53,128 nucleotides of DNA from Dactylosporangium aurantiacum (GTDB taxonomy: Bacteria; Actinomycetota; Actinomycetes; Mycobacteriales; Micromonosporaceae): contig NZ_JNYJ01000067.1 of the NCBI RefSeq assembly GCF_000716715.1, forward strand, positions 1 to 53,128. The letters are read 5' to 3'. The number at the start of each line of letters is the position of its first letter. Position 1 is the stretch's first letter. The notes under the pieces are model-generated. The model was given only the letters and a program-made list of their open reading frames with translations. It searched no databases and was not told the DNA's origin. A program made the translations under genes and the position numbers. Below are positions 52,449-53,128 of this stretch, piece after piece.

Positions 52449-53128
52449 TCCGCCACGACCCGGACGACCCGTATCTGGTGGTCGCCGCGGACAAGGGCAC
52501 CGCGGCGTTCTCCGACCTCGCCAACGAGATCTCCGTCAGGTACGGGTTCTGGCTCGGCGACGCGTTCGCCTCCGGCGGCTCGGCCGGGTACGACCACAAG
52601 AAGATGGGCATCACCGCGAGAGGTGCCTGGGAGTCGGTCAAGCGGCACTTCCGCGAGCTGGGCGTCGACACCCAGCAGACCGGGTTCACCGTGGTCGGGA
52701 TCGGCGACATGTCCGGCGACGTGTTCGGCAACGGCATGCTGCTGTCGCCGCACATCCGGTTGATCGCGGCCTTCGACCACCGGCACATCTTCATCGATCC
52801 GGACCCCGACGCCGCGGCGTCGTTCCAGGAGCGGGCCCGGCTCTTCGCGCTGCCCCGGTCCTCGTGGGACGACTACGACCCGTCGCTGATCTCCGCCGGC
52901 GGCGGCGTCCACCCGCGGACGGCGAAGTCGATCCCGATCTCGCCGGAAGCGAAGGAGGCGCTCGGCATCCCGGCGGCGGTCACCGCGCTGACGCCCCACG
53001 AGCTGATGCGCGCGATCCTGTCGGCGCCGGTCGACCTGTTCTGGAACGGTGGGATCGGCACCTACGTCAAGGCCACCAGCGAGTCGCACGCCGACGTCGG
53101 CGACAAGGCCAACGACTACCTGCGGGTC
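52436..53128 (+). pseudogene. NAD-specific glutamate dehydrogenase, C-terminal part, runs off the window
   Basis: In another frame, from 52436, the family resumes: [98 protein letters not shown], and [20 protein letters not shown]. It stays open to the last base. GTG 52445 could serve as a start, so a separate C-terminal protein is formally possible, but the sequence between the two parts is lost. Confidence 0.85.

Overview
This is very GC-rich chromosomal DNA from an actinomycete. The density of STAS-domain proteins, the PF04672-type methyltransferase, the MtrAB/LpqB-like trio, the pstSCAB-phoU locus and the large NAD-glutamate dehydrogenase suggest Micromonosporaceae or a close relative. 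That placement is inferred from gene content, not from a database match.

Layout. 1-2.7 kb is a decayed border: an IS5-type transposase end, a SnoaL-like gene divergent from a TetR regulator, and a fused ABC-ATPase/SDR fossil. 2.7-15.7 kb is the most distinctive part, a signalling array built from STAS domains. A divergent four-gene cassette (one STAS gene leftward; STAS, Zn-ribbon/STAS and STAS genes rightward) occurs twice, at 2687-4200 and 13785-15727. In the first copy the Zn-ribbon/STAS gene has shrunk to 61 codons. Between the copies lie a trehalose-phosphate-synthase-like protein lacking key residues, a BON protein and an OB-fold lipoprotein, a Zn-ribbon microprotein, a membrane Ser/Thr kinase with an extracytoplasmic CBM2-like domain overlapping a STAS gene, and an OmpR regulator/histidine kinase/GerMN lipoprotein operon. 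An 18-bp direct repeat, YGTCAY-N6-GTCAY, recurs at eight sites before these genes and not in front of genes outside the array. I propose that the array is one regulon, possibly controlled by the OmpR-type regulator encoded inside it.

15.8-28.5 kb is mixed: two membrane proteins, a NarL-type two-component pair whose kinase ends in a six-fold 15-bp repeat, an MFS exporter, two methyltransferases, a GGDEF/EAL protein and a SpoIIE-like protein that both lack catalytic residues, a deleted gdhA, and a quinone oxidoreductase operon facing a TetR gene across two operators almost identical to those of Tn10. 28.4-34.2 kb is the phosphate locus: pstSCAB with a PHO box and an attenuator, a pseudo-receiver winged-helix regulator behind pstB, and divergent phoU. 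34.2-38.3 kb is an insertion zone: a nucleotidyltransferase, an IS5/IS427-like element with a 4-bp target duplication, an XRE-regulator fossil, an MBL-fold hydrolase and a truncated DUF1963-like gene. 38.4-50 kb is a four-gene ABC operon (two ATPases, two large permeases) with a convergent NarL-type pair, then a DJ-1/PfpI-like membrane protein. The right end holds an NAD-glutamate dehydrogenase broken by deletion and frameshift.

A theme across the window is loss: internal deletions in conserved genes (both glutamate dehydrogenases, the transposase, two STAS-cassette genes) and signalling proteins whose catalytic residues are gone. Some deletions could be assembly errors, so they should be confirmed on raw reads.
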